Shown one piece after another: positions 30,530 through 40,286 of a stretch of 64,000 bases of DNA; the stretch's first letter is position 1, and each line of letters starts with the position of its first letter. The notes under the pieces were generated by a model that had not been told where the DNA came from, made no database searches, and saw nothing but the letters and a program-made list of their open reading frames with translations. This DNA is from Tenacibaculum pacificus (GTDB taxonomy: Bacteria > Bacteroidota > Bacteroidia > Flavobacteriales > Flavobacteriaceae). The stretch lies in assembly GCF_027941775.1 (NCBI RefSeq), contig NZ_CP115917.1, positions 1,687,001 to 1,751,000 of the forward strand. The letters run 5' to 3'. The position numbers were made by a program, and so were the translations under genes.

Positions 30530-31931
30530 ATGACAAAGTACAGAATCGAAAAAGACACCATGGGAAATGTTGAAGTTCCTGCGGATAAATATTGGGGAGC
30601 ACAAACAGAACGCTCTCGTAACAACTTTAAAATAGGTCCTGCTGGCTCAATGCCTTTAGAGATTGTATATGGTTTTGCTTATCTTAAAAAAGCAGCCGCT
30701 TATACAAATGCTGAATTAGGTGTTTTAGCCGAAGAAAAAAGAGATTTAATTGCACAAGTTTGTGATGAAATTTTAGCAAGTAAACATGATGATCAATTTC
30801 CATTAGTAATCTGGCAAACAGGTTCGGGAACGCAATCGAACATTGAACTGTAACGAAGTAATTGCCAACAGAGCGCACGAAATTGCTGGTAAAGTTATTG
30901 GTGAAGGTGAAAAAACTATTCAACCAAATGATGATGTAAACAAATCGCAATCATCAAACGATACTTTTCCTACAGGAATGCACATTGCAGCTTATAAGAA
31001 AATTGTAGAAGTTACAATTCCTGGAGTTGAGCAATTACGTGATACTTTACAAGCAAAATCAGAAGCATTTAAAGACGTTGTAAAAATTGGACGTACGCAT
31101 TTAATGGATGCTACTCCCCTAACTTTAGGACAAGAATTTTCTGGTTATGTAGCACAATTAAACTTCGGATTAAAAGCTTTAAAAAATTCTTTAGAGCATT
31201 TATCTCAATTAGCTTTAGGTGGAACTGCTGTTGGTACAGGGTTAAACACTCCAGCTGGTTATGATGTTTTAGTAGCAAAATATATTGCTGAATTTACAGG
31301 ATTACCTTTTATTACTGCCGAAAACAAATTTGAAGCTTTAGCGGCTCACGATGCTTTTGTTGAAACTCACGGTTCTTTAAAGCAATTAGCAGTTTCTATC
31401 AATAAAATAGCCAACGATATTCGTATGATGGCTTCAGGACCTCGTTCTGGTATTGGTGAATTAATTATTCCTGCAAACGAGCCAGGTTCTTCTATTATGC
31501 CAGGAAAAGTAAATCCTACGCAAGCAGAAGCAATCACTATGGTTTGTGCGCAAGTTATGGGTAATGACGTTGCTGTTACTATTGGTGGTACTCAAGGACA
31601 TTACGAATTAAACGTTTTTAAACCAATGATGGCGAAAAACGTATTAGAATCTGCTCAATTAATTGGAGATGCTTGTGTATCTTTCGATGTAAATTGTGCG
31701 GCTGGTATTGAGCCAAATCATACTAGAATTACTGAATTAGTAAACAATTCTTTAATGTTAGTTACTGCTTTAAATACAAAAATCGGATATTATAAAGCTG
31801 CTGAAATTGCAAATACGGCACACGAAAATGGAACTACTTTAAAAACTGAAGCTGTTCGTTTAGGGTATGTAACCGAAGCTGAATATGACGAATGGGTAAA
31901 ACCTGAAGAAATGATTGGTGCTTTAAAATAA
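30530..31931 (+). CDS. fumC: Class II fumarate hydratase, frame broken by one inserted base
   Basis: Two overlapping frames make one 466-residue fumarase, which interconverts fumarate and malate in the TCA cycle. The first ends [13 protein letters not shown] and TAA. Removing one T at 30843-30844 turns it into the universal [13 protein letters not shown]. The signature [13 protein letters not shown] and the active-site [10 protein letters not shown] are intact. The broken site reads CATTGAA where CATGAA is expected. The exact recovery of the motif says the gene is otherwise functional. Confidence 0.93.
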
Positions 31932-31957
31932 GCCTTCATTTTTAAATTTTATATATT

Positions 31958-31998
31958 AAAATCCCTGCAATTTATAATTGTAGGGATTTTTGTTTTTT
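31958..31998 (+). terminator. Terminator of fumC
   Basis: AAAATCCCTGCAATT pairs with AATTGTAGGGATTTT (one G-T wobble), followed by a T run. Confidence 0.85.
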
Positions 31999-32075
31999 AA
32001 TCTTATTTTTGCCTTCGCTATAAAAACAGCGATTACTTATCTCAACTATTCATTTTCAAAAATAAAACATACAAA

Positions 32076-32942
32076 ATGCAAGTAACAAAACTAAATTCTG
32101 AAAGTATATTACCACTTACCTGCTCTCGATCTGGATCATGTTGTTTTGGAAAAGATGTAATGCTGAATCCGTGGGAATTATTTAGTTTTAGTCAAGAGAA
32201 AAAAATTAGTATTCGTGATTTTCGTGATCTTTATAGTGAGTTCGGAGGTATTCAATTACTTTTTGATGGAAAAACCGATAAAAAAGGACAAAAAGCATGC
32301 AGTCAATATCTAGAAAATGCTGGTTGTAGCGTTCATATTGGTCGTCCGTTAGCGTGTCGTTTATATCCGTTAGGTCGTCAAGTTCAATTTGAAAAAGCCG
32401 AATATATTTACGAAGGAAACGCTTTTCCATGTTTAACAGATTGTTCTGAAGTGTTAGATTTACCTAAACTTAGTGTTGGTGAATATTTAAAAGGACAAAA
32501 AGCGCATCAATATGAAAAAGCATTAGATGCTTATTTAATGATAATGCAAAACATTGCTGATATTGGTTTTGAATTGCTTTTAGATTCGGGCTTATCTGCC
32601 TCTGGAGACATAAAAACACTTGCAATTTGGAGAATAATAGGTAAAGAAACACACCAAGAATCTGCAAAAAGAATAGGAAAAGAATGGATGGATTATTTAA
32701 TGATTCCAAACATAAAAAACCATGAAAACAACCCTGTTATTTTTGCTCAAAAACACAGTGATTTATTACTTTTAAAAGCACAAGAAAAATTCGGAAATTT
32801 ACAAACATTTGAAGAACTTCATAAAGCTTCGGTTTTAATAATTGCTGTTGCGCTTCATTTATCAAGAGGTTTAAGAGCCGATACAAAAGGACTTTCAGAA
32901 CATTGGATAGAAACTGCAAAAAGCCACGGTGCTAAAGAATAA
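32076..32942 (+). CDS. YkgJ-family cysteine-cluster protein
   Basis: The 288-residue cytoplasmic protein has the YkgJ (CxxCxxCC-type) cluster: C-S-R-S-G-S-C-C-F-G-K-D-V near the N terminus, then G-C-S-V-H and R-P-L-A-C-R-L-Y-P-L-G. The clustered cysteines suggest a zinc or iron-sulphur site, but the family's function is unknown. The region after residue 150 is helical and not recognised. It is monocistronic between two terminators. Confidence 0.85.
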   Translation: MQVTKLNSESILPLTCSRSGSCCFGKDVMLNPWELFSFSQEKKISIRDFRDLYSEFGGIQLLFDGKTDKKGQKACSQYLENAGCSVHIGRPLACRLYPLGRQVQFEKAEYIYEGNAFPCLTDCSEVLDLPKLSVGEYLKGQKAHQYEKALDAYLMIMQNIADIGFELLLDSGLSASGDIKTLAIWRIIGKETHQESAKRIGKEWMDYLMIPNIKNHENNPVIFAQKHSDLLLLKAQEKFGNLQTFEELHKASVLIIAVALHLSRGLRADTKGLSEHWIETAKSHGAKE

Positions 32943-32976
32943 TAACTTTTTATAAATTTTATTAACTATTTATAAA

Positions 32977-33012
32977 TAAAAAATCCGAAGTAATATTATT
33001 TCGGATTTTTTT
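32977..33012. terminator. Bidirectional hairpin terminator
   Basis: AAAATCCGAAGTAAT and ATTATTTCGGATTTT form an imperfect hairpin with A/T runs, between two convergent genes. Confidence 0.8.
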
Positions 33013-33026
33013 ATAATTAATTAGAT

Positions 33027-33767
33027 TTACAAAACACTAACTTTTTCAATAAGTACATCAAAAAGATAACCTGCACCAAAATCTTTATTCAAAATAACAG
33101 TTCCTTTTATAGTAATAATATCGCCAACTTTCACTTTTTCATTCGTTGTAATTGTAATATCATATTCACCATTTCCTGTTGTTCCATCTTGTAAATGAAT
33201 AAAATTAACACCCATAATTCCGTTATTTACTTTTACCACTTCTCCTTTTATGATAACTTCTTTATTCTGATATACCTTTGGATTTTCAAAAAGTTCTGAA
33301 ATTCGTATTCCGTTAATAGCTTTTTCAATATTAACGACTTTCGTTTTTCTTTTATTAATATTTTTTTTAACAGTTCTATTGTTGATTTTATTCTTAGTTT
33401 TATTTTCTTCATCTCGAACACCTTGTGCAAAAATAACAGTATCAAAAGTTCGTTTTAAAATTTTACTTTCAAAATTTTTCATTTCCATTCCTTCATCATA
33501 ATAATAGGTCGCTCCTATTTTTATTTGTCTTCCTGGAACTGCTATCCAATATTTTTTATCATTTTCTAAAACTTTCAAATAAATATATCCTCCAGCAGGT
33601 ATTTTTTCGATTACAACAATTTTATGCGAATTTGAAGATGCTACTTTTTTTACAGATTTTTTTTCTGTCGTTGATTTTGTTGATTTTGTCATTTTTGATT
33701 TTTCAGAATCTTTACAACTTGTTATAAATCCTAAAATCATTAAAAAAATTACTGTAAAATATTTCAT
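33027..33767 (-). CDS. Lipoprotein with C-terminal OB-fold domain
   Basis: The 246-residue protein has a lipobox (G-F-I-T-S-C at residues 13-18) and so is a lipid-anchored envelope protein. A Lys/Ser/Thr-rich linker follows, then a domain with I-P-A-G-G-Y-I-Y-L-K-V and W-I-A-V-P-G. The C-terminal part (I-I-K-G-E-V-V-K-V-N, F-I-H-L-Q-D-G-T and V-G-D-I-I-T-I-K-G-T-V) looks like an OB fold as in NrfJ-type or BOF proteins. A second basic linker (about residues 120-145) separates the halves. The ligand is unknown. Confidence 0.75.
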   Translation of the reverse strand: MKYFTVIFLMILGFITSCKDSEKSKMTKSTKSTTEKKSVKKVASSNSHKIVVIEKIPAGGYIYLKVLENDKKYWIAVPGRQIKIGATYYYDEGMEMKNFESKILKRTFDTVIFAQGVRDEENKTKNKINNRTVKKNINKRKTKVVNIEKAINGIRISELFENPKVYQNKEVIIKGEVVKVNNGIMGVNFIHLQDGTTGNGEYDITITTNEKVKVGDIITIKGTVILNKDFGAGYLFDVLIEKVSVL

Positions 33768-33841
33768 TATTGTTCTTTTATTTTGGGCGAAAATTACATT
33801 TTTTATTTCTAATTTAGGGAAAAAATTAAAATGAAAAAATA

Positions 33842-33883
33842 ATGCAAACAGAAGCAGTTTTTGAAAATATAGCAGAAAGATAA
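33842..33883 (+). pseudogene. Possible 13-codon remnant of a PLD-like gene
   Basis: ATG followed by Q-T-E-A-V-F-E-N-I-A-E-R and TAA is very like the conserved start of a family of phospholipase-D-like nuclease proteins in Bacteroidota. Nothing recognisable follows in any frame before the next gene at 34025. It may be the residue of a deletion; the match is short and from memory. Confidence 0.3.
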
Positions 33884-34024
33884 AATCTCTTTTTACAGAT
33901 TTAATACTTTTTTTAAGAAGGAATTTAAACCCCTTGTTTTTTTATAAATCATTCTGATATTTAGAATATAAAAAAAGCTAGTATCTTTATCTTTTTAAAC
34001 ACAAATTTTCAAGCAAAACAACAA

Positions 34025-34951
34025 ATGACATCAGAAAAAAACATAAAATCATATCAATCAGGATATTTACCTGTTTCTCACGGACACGAACTTTATTTTG
34101 AATTATATGGAAATCCAAAAGGGATTCCTGTAATCTATTTACACGGTGGTCCTGGAGCTGGTTTTGGAGATAAAGACAAACAATATTTTGACCCTAAACG
34201 ATATAATGTACTTTTTTTTGACCAGCGAGGAACTTCTAGAAGTAAACCTTTCGGAAGTATTGAAAATAATACAACTCAACACCTTTTAGAAGATATAAAT
34301 ACATTACTTGATTATGTAAATTTTGATAAAGTCTATGTTTTTGGAGGTTCTTGGGGAAGTACGCTTTCGCTAGTGTATGCTATTCATAATCCTGAAAGAG
34401 TATCTGGATTAATTGTCAGAGGTATTTGGTTGGCAAATAAATACGCTTTTGACCATTATATTAGAGGTGGAATTAAAGAATTTTTTCCTGATGTTTGGAA
34501 TCGTTTTAATAAATTAGTTCCTAAAGGTGAAAATCCTGTGGATTATTATTTAAAAATGATGACCTCTGATGATGTAGAAATCAGTAATAAATATGCTTAT
34601 GAATGGGCGTATTACGAAATGTCTTTTTACACTATCAATAAAATTACCGATACCGAAGAGGTGTTAAAAACCTTTTCATATAAATCAATGGCTATTTTAG
34701 AAGCACACTATATCAAAAATAATTGTTTTATTCCTGAAGATTTTATCATGAATAATATTGATAAAATAAAAGATATTAAAACAGCAATTGTTCACGGAAG
34801 ATATGATTTTATTTGTACGCCAATTCAAGCTTTCAGATTGCATGAAGGTTTAAATAATTCAACATTAAATATTGAAAACGCAGGACATTCTTCTTCGGAT
34901 GAAGAAAATAAAATTGCTTTAATTTCTGAATTGAAAAGAATTACTTCTTAA
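34025..34951 (+). CDS. pip: Proline iminopeptidase-like alpha/beta hydrolase (S33)
   Basis: The 308-residue cytoplasmic hydrolase has the oxyanion-hole H-G-G-P-G-A-G-F-G, D-Q-R-G-T-S-R-S, and the nucleophile elbow G-G-S-W-G-S-T-L with the catalytic Ser. The acid is likely the Asp in H-G-R-Y-D-F-I and the His in N-A-G-H-S-S near the C terminus. The family removes N-terminal proline from peptides, but substrates of individual members vary, so the activity is inferred from the family. No signal peptide is present. Confidence 0.88.
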   Translation: MTSEKNIKSYQSGYLPVSHGHELYFELYGNPKGIPVIYLHGGPGAGFGDKDKQYFDPKRYNVLFFDQRGTSRSKPFGSIENNTTQHLLEDINTLLDYVNFDKVYVFGGSWGSTLSLVYAIHNPERVSGLIVRGIWLANKYAFDHYIRGGIKEFFPDVWNRFNKLVPKGENPVDYYLKMMTSDDVEISNKYAYEWAYYEMSFYTINKITDTEEVLKTFSYKSMAILEAHYIKNNCFIPEDFIMNNIDKIKDIKTAIVHGRYDFICTPIQAFRLHEGLNNSTLNIENAGHSSSDEENKIALISELKRITS

Positions 34952-34963
34952 AGTAAAAAACTA

Positions 34964-35049
34964 TCAGTTCGAGTGATTTTTGAATAAAAATAAAATAATT
35001 ATCGATATAATTTTAAATTCCTTTTAGTCATTAAAATCACTCGAATTGA
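34964..35049. repeat. Long inverted repeat, flavobacterial intergenic palindrome
   Basis: Arms at 34964-34980 and 35033-35049 pair over 17 bases with one G-T wobble. The core TTCGAGTGATTTTT-like arm is perfectly complementary over 13 bases around a 52-base AT-rich loop. The CAGTTCGAGTG...CACTCGAA theme is one I recall in many Flavobacteriaceae intergenic regions. It precedes a separate terminator hairpin. Confidence 0.6.
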
Positions 35050-35056
35050 CAAAAAC

Positions 35057-35089
35057 AAAAAAACCTCCAATTAAATTGGAGGTTTTTTT
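35057..35089. terminator. Bidirectional hairpin terminator
   Basis: AACCTCCAATT pairs perfectly with its complement, with A7 and T7 flanks, between the convergent hydrolase gene and lgt. Confidence 0.88.
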
Positions 35090-35110
35090 ATAAATTAAAT
35101 TTATTTTTGA

Positions 35111-35938
35111 TTATTTCGATTTTCTAAACATCAACCAAAAACCAATTAAAACAAGTGGAATACTTAATACTTGTCCTGTATTTAATGAGTTGAAAACCCA
35201 ATCTTCTCTACTATCTACTTGTGCTTTTTTCAAAAATTCGATAAAGAAACGTAACGACCATAAAACAACCATAAACAAACCAAATAAAAATCCTTCTTGA
35301 TTTTTTTTATCTGTTTTCCAATAGAAATGCCAAAGTGCAAAAAACAACGCTAAATAACTAAAAGCTTCATACAATTGTGTTGGATGACTAGCTACTGTTT
35401 CTCCTGCTCTTTTAAAAATAACACCAAAACTAGTTCCTGTTGGTTTTCCGTATATTTCAGAATTAAAAAAGTTTCCTAAACGGATAAAAAATCCTGCCAA
35501 TGCAACTATAATCCCTACTCTATCTAAAATAAATAACCATGATTTTTCTAAATGTTTTTTAGCATAAAAATATAATGCTATTGGAATACCAATTGCTGCT
35601 CCGTGACTTGCAAAACCTGTAAATCCTGTAAACTTCCAAGAACCATCAGCCAATTGTTTCATTGGTAAAAATATTTCTAATAAATGGTTTTGATAATAAT
35701 CCCAACTATAAAAGAAAACATCTCCTAAACGCATTCCTACTAACATAGAAACGAATACGTACATAAATAACGGATCTAACTTTTCAGCAGGAATTTTATC
35801 ATTTAGATATATTTTCTTCATCAAATGAAGCCCTAATACAAAAGCAGCTACAAACATTAAACTGTACCAACGGATACCAAAACTACCTATTTTTATAAGT
35901 TCAGGATCTAAATCCCATACAATGGATAAAAAATTCAT
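35111..35938 (-). CDS. lgt: Prolipoprotein diacylglyceryl transferase
   Basis: The 275-residue polytopic membrane enzyme moves diacylglycerol from phosphatidylglycerol to the lipobox cysteine of lipoproteins. Family blocks are seen: G-I-R-W-Y-S-L-M-F near the start, F-A-S-H-G-A-A-I-G, R-L-G-N-F-F-N-S-E-I-Y-G and H-P-T-Q-L-Y-E-A. At least six hydrophobic segments are present. Several lipoprotein genes in the window depend on this activity. It lies just downstream of yidD and cysS on the same strand. Confidence 0.95.
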   Translation of the reverse strand: MNFLSIVWDLDPELIKIGSFGIRWYSLMFVAAFVLGLHLMKKIYLNDKIPAEKLDPLFMYVFVSMLVGMRLGDVFFYSWDYYQNHLLEIFLPMKQLADGSWKFTGFTGFASHGAAIGIPIALYFYAKKHLEKSWLFILDRVGIIVALAGFFIRLGNFFNSEIYGKPTGTSFGVIFKRAGETVASHPTQLYEAFSYLALFFALWHFYWKTDKKNQEGFLFGLFMVVLWSLRFFIEFLKKAQVDSREDWVFNSLNTGQVLSIPLVLIGFWLMFRKSK

Positions 35939-35975
35939 GTATTATTTATTTTACGCCATTAAATTAAAATGACTA

Positions 35976-36212
35976 TTATTTATTTTTCTTTTCTGGCACA
36001 GGATCATATCCACTACCACCCCACGGATGACAACTAAAAATTCTTTTTATCGCTAACCAACCACCATAAAATAAGCCGTGTTTTTGCAAAGCTTGTATTG
36101 TATAACTAGAGCATGTTGGCGAATATCGACAAGTTGCTGGTGTAAATGGCGAAATAGCAGTTTGATAAAATCGAACCAATAATATAAACGGATATGTTAA
36201 AATTTTTTTCAA
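35976..36212 (-). CDS. yidD: Membrane protein insertion efficiency factor YidD
   Basis: The 78-residue protein shows the YidD core: [37 protein letters not shown] and [13 protein letters not shown]. It assists YidC in inserting membrane proteins. Here it sits between cysS (6 bases upstream) and lgt, apart from rnpA and yidC. Confidence 0.95.
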   Translation of the reverse strand: MKKILTYPFILLVRFYQTAISPFTPATCRYSPTCSSYTIQALQKHGLFYGGWLAIKRIFSCHPWGGSGYDPVPEKKNK

Positions 36213-36217
36213 CTTTT

Positions 36218-37696
36218 TTAATTAATTGAAAAACTAGTTCCTTCTTTTCCGTCTTTTAATTGAACGCCTAAAACTAATAATTCATCACGAATTTGGTCAG
36301 ATAATGCCCAATCTTTATTTTCACGAGCTTCTTTACGTAACTTAATTAATAACTCAACTACGCCATTAACTTTGTCTGAACTATCTTTTACAGCTTCGTT
36401 CATCAATCCTAAAACATCAAAAACAAAAGCGTTTATAGTTGTTGTAAATTCTGATAAATCTGCTTCGGTTAAACTTGCTTTACCTTCTTTTATTTGATTG
36501 ATTGTTTTTACAGCTTCAAATAAATGAGAAATTAATACAGGCGTATTAAAATCATCATTCATAGCTGCGTAACAATCTTTTTTCCATTTCTGAACATCAA
36601 AAGTAGAAGTATTTCCTGCTTCTATTTTATCTAAGAAACTTACAGCTTCCATTAATTTTGAATGCCCTTTTTCTGAAGCTTCTAAAGCTTCACCTGAAAA
36701 ATCTAAAATACTTCTGTAATTGGCTTGCATGTTAAAAAAACGAACCACACTTGCTGAAAATGCTTTTGGTAAAATGTCATTTTCTCCAGATAAAATCTCG
36801 TTAGGTAAAATAAAATTACCTGTTGATTTTGCCATTTTCTGACTATTTAACAACAACATATTGGTGTGCATCCAATAATTTACAGGCGAAACACCGCTAC
36901 AAGTTTGAGATTGAGCTATTTCACACTCATGATGTGGAAATTTTAAATCCATTCCACCACCGTGAATATCGAATTTTTCACCTAAATATTTTGTACTCAT
37001 TACTGAACATTCTAAATGCCAACCAGGAAAACCATCGCTCCAAGGCGAAGGCCAACGCATAATATGACGTTCATCTGCTTTTTTCCAAAGTGCAAAATCT
37101 TGTGGATTTTTCTTATCAGATTGTCCATCTAAAACTCGTGTATTATGAATTGCATCTTCTATTTTTCGTCCAGAAAGAATTCCATAATTACCAGTTTCGT
37201 TATATTTTAATACATCAAAATACACCGAACCATTTACTTCATAAGCAAATCCTTTTTCCATGATTTCTTTAATCATTTCAATTTGCTCAACAATATGACC
37301 TGTTGCAGTTGGTTCAATACTTGGAGGTAAAAAATTATAGTTTTTTAAAACATCATGAAAATCAACGGTGTACTTTTGTACCACTTCCATTGGTTCAATT
37401 TCTTCTAAACGTGCTTTTTTAGAAATTCTATCTTCACCTTCATCAGCATCATTTTCTAAATGCCCAGCATCGGTAATATTACGCACATAACGCACTTTAT
37501 ATCCTAAATGTAATAAGTAACGATACACCACATCAAAAAACATAAATGTTCTTACGTTTCCTAAATGAGCGTTGCTATATACGGTAGGTCCGCAAACGTA
37601 CATACCTACACGTCCGTCGTTTACAGTTTTGAAAAGCTCTTTACTTTTTGATAAAGAGTTGTATACTTTTAATTGGTTTTCCTGATATAATTTCAT
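36218..37696 (-). CDS. cysS: Cysteinyl-tRNA synthetase
   Basis: The 492-residue class I synthetase charges tRNA-Cys. The HIGH-equivalent is in [12 protein letters not shown] and the KMSKS loop is K-M-A-K-S-T-G-N-F. Zinc ligands include the Cys in V-C-G-P-T-V and E-C-S-V-M-S with H-H-E-C-E. An anticodon-binding helical end follows. It is the first of a cysS-yidD-lgt transcription unit on the minus strand. Confidence 0.96.
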   Translation of the reverse strand: MKLYQENQLKVYNSLSKSKELFKTVNDGRVGMYVCGPTVYSNAHLGNVRTFMFFDVVYRYLLHLGYKVRYVRNITDAGHLENDADEGEDRISKKARLEEIEPMEVVQKYTVDFHDVLKNYNFLPPSIEPTATGHIVEQIEMIKEIMEKGFAYEVNGSVYFDVLKYNETGNYGILSGRKIEDAIHNTRVLDGQSDKKNPQDFALWKKADERHIMRWPSPWSDGFPGWHLECSVMSTKYLGEKFDIHGGGMDLKFPHHECEIAQSQTCSGVSPVNYWMHTNMLLLNSQKMAKSTGNFILPNEILSGENDILPKAFSASVVRFFNMQANYRSILDFSGEALEASEKGHSKLMEAVSFLDKIEAGNTSTFDVQKWKKDCYAAMNDDFNTPVLISHLFEAVKTINQIKEGKASLTEADLSEFTTTINAFVFDVLGLMNEAVKDSSDKVNGVVELLIKLRKEARENKDWALSDQIRDELLVLGVQLKDGKEGTSFSIN

Positions 37697-37860
37697 ACAA
37701 AAAATGACTATTAATAGATGCTAAAGATAGGCACTTTATAAAGAATAATGAAATGGAATTTTAGTGAAGTTTCTGTTAAAAAATAATACTTTTTCTGCTT
37801 CGTTGCATTTTGCTTTATATTTATGTATAAATTTACTTTATTATTCCGTTTTTACTTTAT

Positions 37861-38949
37861 ATGACTCATAAAAAAAAGGCTACTATTACTGAAACAGCAG
37901 GAGTTTCTCAATCAGAAACAACTAGTAAATCATCAGCAGAAAAAATAAAACTTAGTCGAAAAAAAATAATTAGCACACAAGAGTCTGTTTATCAAATACT
38001 TTCAGGAAATATTTCTTTTTTAAGTAGAGCAATTACTTTGGTAGAAAGTACTAATTTAAAACATCAAAAACAGGCTAATGAAATTTTAGAAGCTTGTTTA
38101 AAACATACAAATAATTCGGTTAGAATAGGAATAACAGGTGTTCCTGGCGTTGGAAAAAGCACTTTTATTGAAGCTTTTGGTAAACATTTGACAAGTATCG
38201 GGAAAAAAGTAGCCATTTTAGCCGTAGATCCTAGTAGTTCTGTTCATAAAGGAAGTATTTTAGGTGATAAAACAAGAATGGAAAAATTGGTTACCGATAA
38301 AAATGCTTTTATCAGACCTTCGCCAGCTGGAAATTCATTAGGTGGAGTTGCCAAAAAAACACGAGAAAGTATTATTCTATGTGAAGCAGCTGGTTTTGAT
38401 ATCATAATTATTGAAACCGTTGGTGTTGGTCAATCAGAAACTGCGGTACATTCTATGACAGATTTCTTTTTATTACTTAAATTAGCGGGTGCTGGCGATG
38501 AATTACAAGGTATAAAAAGAGGAATTGTTGAAATGGCAGATGCAATTGTTATTAATAAATCTGATAGCGGTAACGAGAAAAATGCAAAAATCGCAAAAGT
38601 GGAATTTAATAAAGCTCTCCATTTATATCCACCGAAAGATAACGGATGGCAACCAAGTGTTTTATTAGCTAGCGCACTACACCAAAAAGGTATTGTAGAA
38701 ATTTATACAATGATTAATGAGTATATTACCTCAGCAATTGACACTAATTATTTTGAGCAAAAAAGAAATTATCAGAATAAATATTGGTTGTTAGAAACTA
38801 TAAATCAGCAATTAAAAAATGATTTTTATAATAATGAAACTATTAAAAAAGCTCTAAAAGAAGAATTAAAAGAGTTAGAAAACAATAAAACAACTCCGTT
38901 TACGGCTGCTAAACGATTACTTGACATAAATTATAAAAGTCAAAAATAA
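37861..38949 (+). CDS. meaB: Methylmalonyl-CoA mutase-associated GTPase MeaB
   Basis: The 362-residue G3E-like GTPase has Walker A G-V-P-G-V-G-K-S-T, D-P-S-S-S-V-H-K-G-S-I-L-G-D-K-T-R, the E-T-V-G-V-G-Q-S-E switch and N-K-S-D base recognition. It protects and reactivates B12-dependent methylmalonyl-CoA mutase. An extra Ser/Thr-rich N-terminal arm of about 35 residues precedes the core. The mutase subunits are not in this window, and the next gene is a CsaA-like protein. Confidence 0.93.
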   Translation: MTHKKKATITETAGVSQSETTSKSSAEKIKLSRKKIISTQESVYQILSGNISFLSRAITLVESTNLKHQKQANEILEACLKHTNNSVRIGITGVPGVGKSTFIEAFGKHLTSIGKKVAILAVDPSSSVHKGSILGDKTRMEKLVTDKNAFIRPSPAGNSLGGVAKKTRESIILCEAAGFDIIIIETVGVGQSETAVHSMTDFFLLLKLAGAGDELQGIKRGIVEMADAIVINKSDSGNEKNAKIAKVEFNKALHLYPPKDNGWQPSVLLASALHQKGIVEIYTMINEYITSAIDTNYFEQKRNYQNKYWLLETINQQLKNDFYNNETIKKALKEELKELENNKTTPFTAAKRLLDINYKSQK

Positions 38950-39006
38950 GTGTTTTATAAAAATATCTTCTTAAAAAATAAATAGAAATTACTTAAATTA
39001 AAAAAA

Positions 39007-39348
39007 ATGGAAAACAATACTTTAACTTGGGATGATTTTACCAAAGTAGAAATGCGTATTGGAACGATTATTTCTGCTGAAATATTTAAAGAAGTAAAAA
39101 ATCCTGCTTATAAAATGCAAATTGATTTTGGTGAATTTGGCATCAAAAAAACCTCTGCTCAAATTACAAAATTATATACATCAGAAGAATTAATAGGAAA
39201 TCAAATTGTAGCAGTTACAAACTTTCCTAAAAAACAAATAGCAAATATTATGAGCGAATGTTTAGTACTAGGTGCTGTTGGAAATCATAAAGAAGTTACA
39301 TTAATATCTCCTGAAAGAAACATTAAAAATGGTACAAGAATTGGATAA
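39007..39348 (+). CDS. CsaA-like tRNA-binding-domain protein
   Basis: The 113-residue protein is almost wholly a tRNA-binding (EMAP/Trbp111) OB fold: V-E-M-R-I-G-T-I-I-S-A-E, Q-I-D-F-G-E-F-G-I-K-K-T-S-A-Q-I and I-M-S-E-C-L-V-L-G-A. This is the CsaA family, described as a secretion chaperone in Bacillus and as a structure-specific tRNA binder; the role here is uncertain. It is a stand-alone gene. Confidence 0.88.
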   Translation: MENNTLTWDDFTKVEMRIGTIISAEIFKEVKNPAYKMQIDFGEFGIKKTSAQITKLYTSEELIGNQIVAVTNFPKKQIANIMSECLVLGAVGNHKEVTLISPERNIKNGTRIG

Positions 39349-39452
39349 AATACTTATCCTCGATTAATCCCCCAAATTTTAGTTTTAAATAATTCAACCG
39401 CAACTGCTCTTGATTGTTTAAAATGAATATTAATTATAACAAATAATATTAA

Positions 39453-40235
39453 ATGTTTATTAATAATGCCAATTGTGATATTTACATAGGTAAAGCCGCA
39501 GGAAAACACTTAATTAGTGACATCCGAAATGCGAGAAAATCTATAAAAATTGTTTCTCCTTATTTATCTGCTTCTTTAGTAAAAGAACTGATAAAATTAA
39601 AGTCTAAAAAATTAAATATTGAATTAATTACCTCTGATGATATTGAAGATTTTACAGGAGATAAAGAAAAAAACATTCATAAATTAATTATTCAAAATAA
39701 AACACCAAATAGTTTTGCTAAAAAATGGATTGCTTTTTCACTAATAACAATATTTAGTATTATTGGTGTTTTAGCAACAATGCTATTTGCTTTTTACGAA
39801 ACTGAAGATATTAGAATTTCCTTCGGGTTTATTGCTGTAATAATACTTTGTTTTGTGTATCGATTTTTTAATAAAAAAAGTAAAAGTAGCAAACACAATT
39901 ACTATAAATACTCGCAGTTATTTCCTTTTAAAGTATATATGTCTCCATATAAATCAAAATTAAGTGACTCTTTTATCCATAGTAAAATTTATTTAATTGA
40001 TGATAAAATAGCTTATTTAGGCTCGTTAAACTTTACCGTTAGTGGTTTAAAAAATAATTACGAAACAAGTATTAGAACAAAAGAGTCTAAGGCTATAAAA
40101 GAAATTAAAAAAGAAATAAATCAATTATTTCATCATTCTAATTTACATGAAAGAGATATTCAACTTTGGGGTGCTGAATTATATGAACAATCTTCTGAAA
40201 AAAATAAAACCATATTTATTAAAAAAATCGTTTAA
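39453..40235 (+). CDS. Membrane-embedded phospholipase-D-like protein with one HKD motif
   Basis: The 260-residue protein has an N-terminal PLD-like half (A-R-K-S-I-K-I-V-S-P-Y-L-S) without the catalytic His-Lys pair. Two adjacent hydrophobic segments lie at about residues 92-112 and 122-140. The C-terminal half has a complete HKD motif: H-S-K-I-Y-L-I-D-D-K-I-A-Y-L-G-S-L-N-F-T. PLD enzymes need two HKD motifs per active site, so this would have to dimerise. Nuclease or lipase activity cannot be told apart. Confidence 0.78.
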   Translation: MFINNANCDIYIGKAAGKHLISDIRNARKSIKIVSPYLSASLVKELIKLKSKKLNIELITSDDIEDFTGDKEKNIHKLIIQNKTPNSFAKKWIAFSLITIFSIIGVLATMLFAFYETEDIRISFGFIAVIILCFVYRFFNKKSKSSKHNYYKYSQLFPFKVYMSPYKSKLSDSFIHSKIYLIDDKIAYLGSLNFTVSGLKNNYETSIRTKESKAIKEIKKEINQLFHHSNLHERDIQLWGAELYEQSSEKNKTIFIKKIV

Positions 40236-40248
40236 ATATAAACGACTT

Positions 40249-40256
40249 TATTTTTG
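40249..40256 (+). promoter_or_regulatory. Candidate -7 box before the DUF885 gene (TATTTTTG)
   Basis: The box matches TAnnTTTG, 31 bases before the proposed start at 40287, and supports translation beginning there rather than at the later ATG 40388. Confidence 0.45.
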
Positions 40257-40286
40257 GTATATTTGGTTGCAATAAAAACACTATCA

